From Athripsodes cinereus (taxonomy: Eukaryota; Arthropoda; Insecta; Trichoptera; Leptoceridae), in assembly GCA_947579605.1 (NCBI GenBank), contig OX388311.1:32738951-32802950 (forward strand): DNA of 64,000 nucleotides. Reading direction: 5' to 3'. Positions 60,174-64,000 of the stretch are shown piece by piece. A program made the position numbers and the translations under genes. The notes under the pieces are model-generated. The model was not told the DNA's origin. It ran no database searches and saw only the letters and a program-made list of their open reading frames with translations. The first letter of the stretch is position 1, and each line of letters begins with the position of its first letter.

Positions 60174-60362
60174 CTGCTGCCAATATCGACAGACGTCAAA
60201 ACAGCGTGGCTTTGTTTATCTTTACATAAAATTCCTTACGAATAGCCACTGAATTGACAGACGTCAAAACCATGCCGTTTTGTTTACTGTAAAATACTTC
60301 AAGGTCAAAACTGTCATTATTTGACAGTGACTAATTTTTGTTACTGACGAATAGCTGATGCG
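60174..60362 (+). repeat. Direct repeat partner of 55431-55630
   Basis: See 55431-55630; lies about 4.7 kb away in the same orientation, on the other side of the two transposon-like pseudogenes. Confidence 0.8.
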
Positions 60363-60944
60363 TAATACATTTATTCCTGAAAAATTCATGTATGTGCATT
60401 GAATATAACCCTATGATTTTTCATGGTGATACCTTATTGGGTAGAATACTTCTACTATCATTGTGCTTGTGTGCAGTATTCATAAGATAAACTTTCATTA
60501 TCAAACTAGGTATATGGTTTTTAATTACTACTGCTGTTACTCCATCCTGAGCTAGACGTAGAACTTACTTGCTCCACATATTCTAAACTCCTTAGCTTGG
60601 ACACTTAATTATGATATCTATGTGATAGTAAACATCAAATGCAATTTTTATGTATTAAAATATTTCTTTGTGGTGAAAAAAATAAGGGTTGTATAAACAA
60701 GTTAATATTATTAAATAATTTTTTATTGCAGATACTGAAATTTAATTTTGGATAAATAAAAGTTATAGCAAAGGCACTACTCCTACTTGCTAATGCAATT
60801 TTTACAAATGCAACAAATAAATGTATGTATAATTTATTGTAATTTGAGCATCTGGTATTGTTGGTGGTTTGGATATTTATTTATACAATGAATGGCTATA
60901 TAAGCCTTTGACATAAACATGCCAAAAACCTAATTGAAGGTTTC
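60363..60944. other. Unassigned, with one repeat block
   Basis: 60600-60720 resembles 40285-40400 (AGTAAACATCAAATGCAATT and following). Otherwise AT-rich. Confidence 0.35.
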
Positions 60945-61260
60945 TCGTCAAAGAAAAGTAGAGACATTCTCGCACTTAACAAAGAGAATCTAAGAATTCT
61001 CACCAGAGTACTAACAGAACACTGTAGACTCAATAAACACATATGTATAATGAAACTACATAACAGACATGTACTTGTGCAGATGCTGCATGAATGAACA
61101 TGAAACTCCTTTGCATCTACTCACCGAATGTGAACCAATAATGCAAACAAGAGCCAAAACAATTGGCTCACACTTTCTTGATTAAGAACAGATCAAAGGA
61201 ACTAGCCCCCACAAAATTTTGAATTTGCTTCAGGTTTTGGGTTTGTGGGAAGACATCTAA
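60945..61260 (+). pseudogene. LINE fragment downstream of RNase H
   Basis: SRDILALNKENLRILTRVLT-EHCRLNKHICIMKL, then after a frameshift LCRCCMNEHETPLHLLTECE and TIGSHFLD-stop, KILNLLQVLGLWEDI-stop. The GHCRL/CRCC/HLLxECE pattern is the conserved tail of RNase H-bearing LINEs of the I/R1/Jockey group. Confidence 0.75.
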
Positions 61261-61554
61261 GGACTAAATCCCACAATGGATTACATCTAGAAGTCGAGGT
61301 GGGCAAGGTCTTTGGATGGGAGAAAAAAAAAAGAAGCCTTTAACATGAAAAAAATATACAATAAAAACAACATATATAGAGAATCATATTACAAAAGTAC
61401 CTACACATAAACACTAATGTATGAGTGCCTACATAGCAAACATAATTTAGAAAGTATTTAATAATATTGGGTGAAAGCATGGATGTATATAGGTAGGGGA
61501 TGGAACGTTTATACTAATAGACCATTAAAGGTCACGTGGTTTTGTCTATGGATT

Positions 61555-61640
61555 TGCTTTTGCTTGGGGGGCAAACAGTCAGATTGCGCAAATCATCCTT
61601 GTAGGATGTTATGCCATAAGAGAAAAAAAAGAAAGTCAGA
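61555..61640 (+). repeat. LINE 3' UTR fragment
   Basis: AAATCATCCTTGTAGGATGT and TATGCCATAAGAGAAAAAAA match the 3' UTR of the LINE at 16600-17050, ending in its A-rich tail. Confidence 0.6.
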
Positions 61641-61649
61641 CGACAAAAT

Positions 61650-62998
61650 AATAACAAAATCGACACTGACAGTTTTTTTTTTTATTATTAGGTATTCTTT
61701 AGGCGTTCCACCTAATATTACATCTTAATCGTCTGTTGTGTTGGGATGCCTGATGCCCCTCAATGATTTTTCTGTGACGTCATCCTTTAATGGTCTATTT
61801 GTATGAATGACAGCGAAGCCAAAAAGTGAGGAAGGGAAATCGACGGTGGCCATTTTGTATGGAACACTTTATTTAACATTTGTATGGTCAATATATGGAG
61901 ATTCACACAGTACCTATCAGAAAACATTATATTTACTTCTTAAAATAATTACAATGCCACATAACTTAATATTTTCATATAGGTACATGATGAAATAGGG
62001 AATAGGATGAGTTAATAAAATTGAGTATTTCATTTCAAAATCATTATTTATTTTTAAACTTTGTTTTCATATACACACAATATGGAGAGAATGAATGACA
62101 ATTGAAGGAAAATATAAAAAAATGTACAGAAATTATAGGTAGCTGGAAATAAAAACAATTTTTGATAGTTTTATTGAATATATAAAAATAAACAGGAGAA
62201 ACTGAGCGATTTATAATAATAACAAAATGCATTGTAATTAACATACAACAAACTCAAAGCCCTCTGAAGAGCACTAACTTGTTGAGTGACTGGATGTATG
62301 CTATGGTAGGCTGAAGACATGTTGCACAGGTGGATTGATGTACGAACTCACATCTATCCTGTCAACTGCTGGTATTATATTGTCAACTGGAGGTATTGAA
62401 TATTCAGCTACCGGCACCGAACTCTCAATTCTGATATACTTACCTATTTTAATATTATCATTTTATGAATATGTTAAATAACAGACAGGTTACATAATGA
62501 GACAAAACCTATTCGTAAGCAAATAAATAAATATTAAAAATTAACATAAAAAATAATATTCATATTACACACACATTTATCATTAAAACATGCAAAAAGT
62601 TATACAAAATTCAAAGATATTAAGTTTAAAGTAATATTGACATATTTTTTGAGTAATAACATATAATGGGACAAAAAAAAAACAAATATTTCAATATTTT
62701 CATAAGACGTTGAATAAAAAAATTATACCAAAGCAAACATACGTTATACCAACAAATATATTTAGTTTAACAGTTAAATGATAATTAGTAATTATAGTAA
62801 AGATATAAAAAAGCTCTCAAATAAAGGTAATATTAAAAAAAAAAAATTAAATGTAATAATAATAATAAAAAAGTTGTAATAATAATAAAAACCTTCAATG
62901 AAAACACTTTAATCAAATTGTTTTTTTTTTAAAGATGTATCTGGGTTTCGAACCACGGCCCCCTTATTATACTAAATTAATTATATATACATTAATTA
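61650..62998. other. Unassigned
   Basis: AT-rich, with long A or T runs (for example 61672-61685, 62840, 62920). Near 62943-62960 the minus strand holds GTGGTTCGAAACCC, a B-box-like sequence that may come from a tRNA-derived SINE; no matching A box was found. Confidence 0.3.
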
Positions 62999-64000
62999 TT
63001 ATACTAAATTAAAAACGTCAACTTGTCTTTCACATAATTCGATTTCTTCTAAATTTGCTGAAGAGTTCTCAGATGTGTTATCTTCACTATTAACGACATC
63101 AGTATAGTATTTCAAATGTTCCAAACTCATCCATTGTGTGCCAAAATGTTTATTCAATAGCTTTTTGTCGTCGCCATATTTTTCTTTTTTAATGGTAGCG
63201 CCATGCGGGAGTAGAGTAGGCTTAATCATGTTGGATTTTTTTAATTTCTTGTTGACATTTGACATCTTTCCCGTGTCGGAATAGTAACTGATTTCTCCAC
63301 GTACTAATACATTTCCCGATGTTTTTGATCTTATAAAAATAAACCTTTTACATACAGAAAATTTAAACGGCCAATTTCCCGTGCCTTTGACTATATCATT
63401 AACTGCATCTTTAAAATTAAACACAGGGCATTCTTTACCCATTTTTATAGCAGTTGCGTACTGTGATAGTATTTCAACATACTCAGACGGATCTATTATT
63501 GTCTCTAATTTTCTCACATCCTTTTCAATGAATGCAAAAACCCTATCTGCGGGTATAAAAGAATGTCCTGATATAGGAAAGATTATTTCAATTTTCAGGA
63601 GGGGCTTCAGACAAAAACTTCATACACATTCCTATCATCGTTTTGTTTTTATTTTGGCCTCCACATCCATCAGCCATTAACCTTATAGTTTGTATATATT
63701 CAAAAGATCAGTTTTTGTTAACCTATCATACACAGCTGAAGCAATCAAGCTCGATCCTTTATTATACTCGTCTTCAGTCCAATAGTATGAAAAAACGTTT
63801 TTATTAGTTAAACACAGTCTTTTGATGACCCTTCAACCATCGTAAAATTGTAAAAATAAAGTTGCCTGCTAAAATAGCAGCTTTGGTCAGGCAATTTAGG
63901 CAAAACCATGTTTTTTTGGCAGTCAAATGATATAGTTTTGGTATGTGGTTTCCTTTCTTTTAAGAAATTGAAGAAAGCCTTGGCTCTCAACGAATGAATC
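62999..64000 (-). pseudogene. DUF7869-like transposon-associated gene, frameshifted, runs off the window
   Basis: Minus strand. From the window edge: SLRAKAFFNFLKERKPHTKT, KLPDQSCYFSRQLYFYNFTM, VFSYYWTEDEYNKGSSLIAS, MADGCGGQNKNKTMIGMCMK, IIFPISGHSFIPADRVFAFI, then the 172-codon open part (63517-62999) ending DVFNLV. Three frame changes (about 63810, 63690 and 63590) break it. The DGCGGQNKN .. GHSFxPxDRVF pattern is that of insect DUF7869 proteins, which occur in many copies and look transposon-derived, with the acidic residue and His as in an RNase H-like fold. Naming by memory of the motif; the 5' part lies outside. Confidence 0.65.

Noticed and set aside
62935..62965. B-box-like GGTTCGAAACCC on the minus strand
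   Set aside because: No A box at the right distance and no second copy in the window; kept only as a remark on that stretch.

Overview
The window is typical of an insect, most likely a moth or butterfly. It is AT-rich, carries spliced genes with large repeat-filled introns, and is packed with RTE-type and Jockey/CR1-type non-LTR retrotransposons, hAT and piggyBac remnants, foldback MITEs and SINE-like retroposons. The Lepidoptera assignment is an inference from the style of the elements and of the protein fragments; no species can be named.

Two host genes can be assembled with consistent splice phases. (1) A plus-strand gene runs from 18882 to 43315: twelve coding exons encode an unrecognised, mostly acidic and low-complexity protein of 1450 aa with one hydrophobic N-terminal segment. 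It has a possible alternative first exon near 30912-30980. It also has an alternative 3' end at 39331-39771, where a donor inside exon 10 is ignored and the protein ends at 1282 aa. (2) A minus-strand gene, 54050 down to 51715, has four exons and encodes 159 aa. It has two Arg-Arg-x-Ser type sites near the N-terminus and a charged helical body; by resemblance only, it may be a Dsn1-like kinetochore subunit.

The rest is mobile DNA and its debris. 1-6300: fragments of several repeat families and a tRNA-derived SINE. 6301-10560: an apparently full-length RTE retrotransposon (intact 1014-aa endonuclease/reverse transcriptase ORF, minus strand) whose 5' leader is made of 149-bp monomers and which sits inside an older MITE. 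11061-11762: a hAT-like element with a second MITE near its right end. 12427-14335: a CR1/Jockey-like LINE split by a young 5'-truncated RTE copy. 15204-18066: a hAT-like element, a LINE 3' end and an old RTE copy. Introns of the large gene (18976-43000) carry LINE fragments, foldback elements, a possible solo LTR and a cluster of short retroposons. 43900-50400: foldback and hAT MITEs plus LINE tails. 50635-56463: another RTE copy, the 159-aa gene with a piggyBac relic in its third intron, and a 752-bp foldback element. 56690-64000: two decayed copies of a transposon-like gene family, a LINE fragment, and a frameshifted DUF7869-like pseudogene at the right edge.

The strongest unexplained theme is the RTE family and a short SINE-like family (about 180-250 bp, roughly ten copies here). 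The short elements share a sequence block with the start of the RTE ORF and another with the RTE 3' end, and at least two copies have perfect 12-bp target-site duplications. This suggests an RTE-dependent non-autonomous family. All assignments come from reading the sequence; no database search was run.
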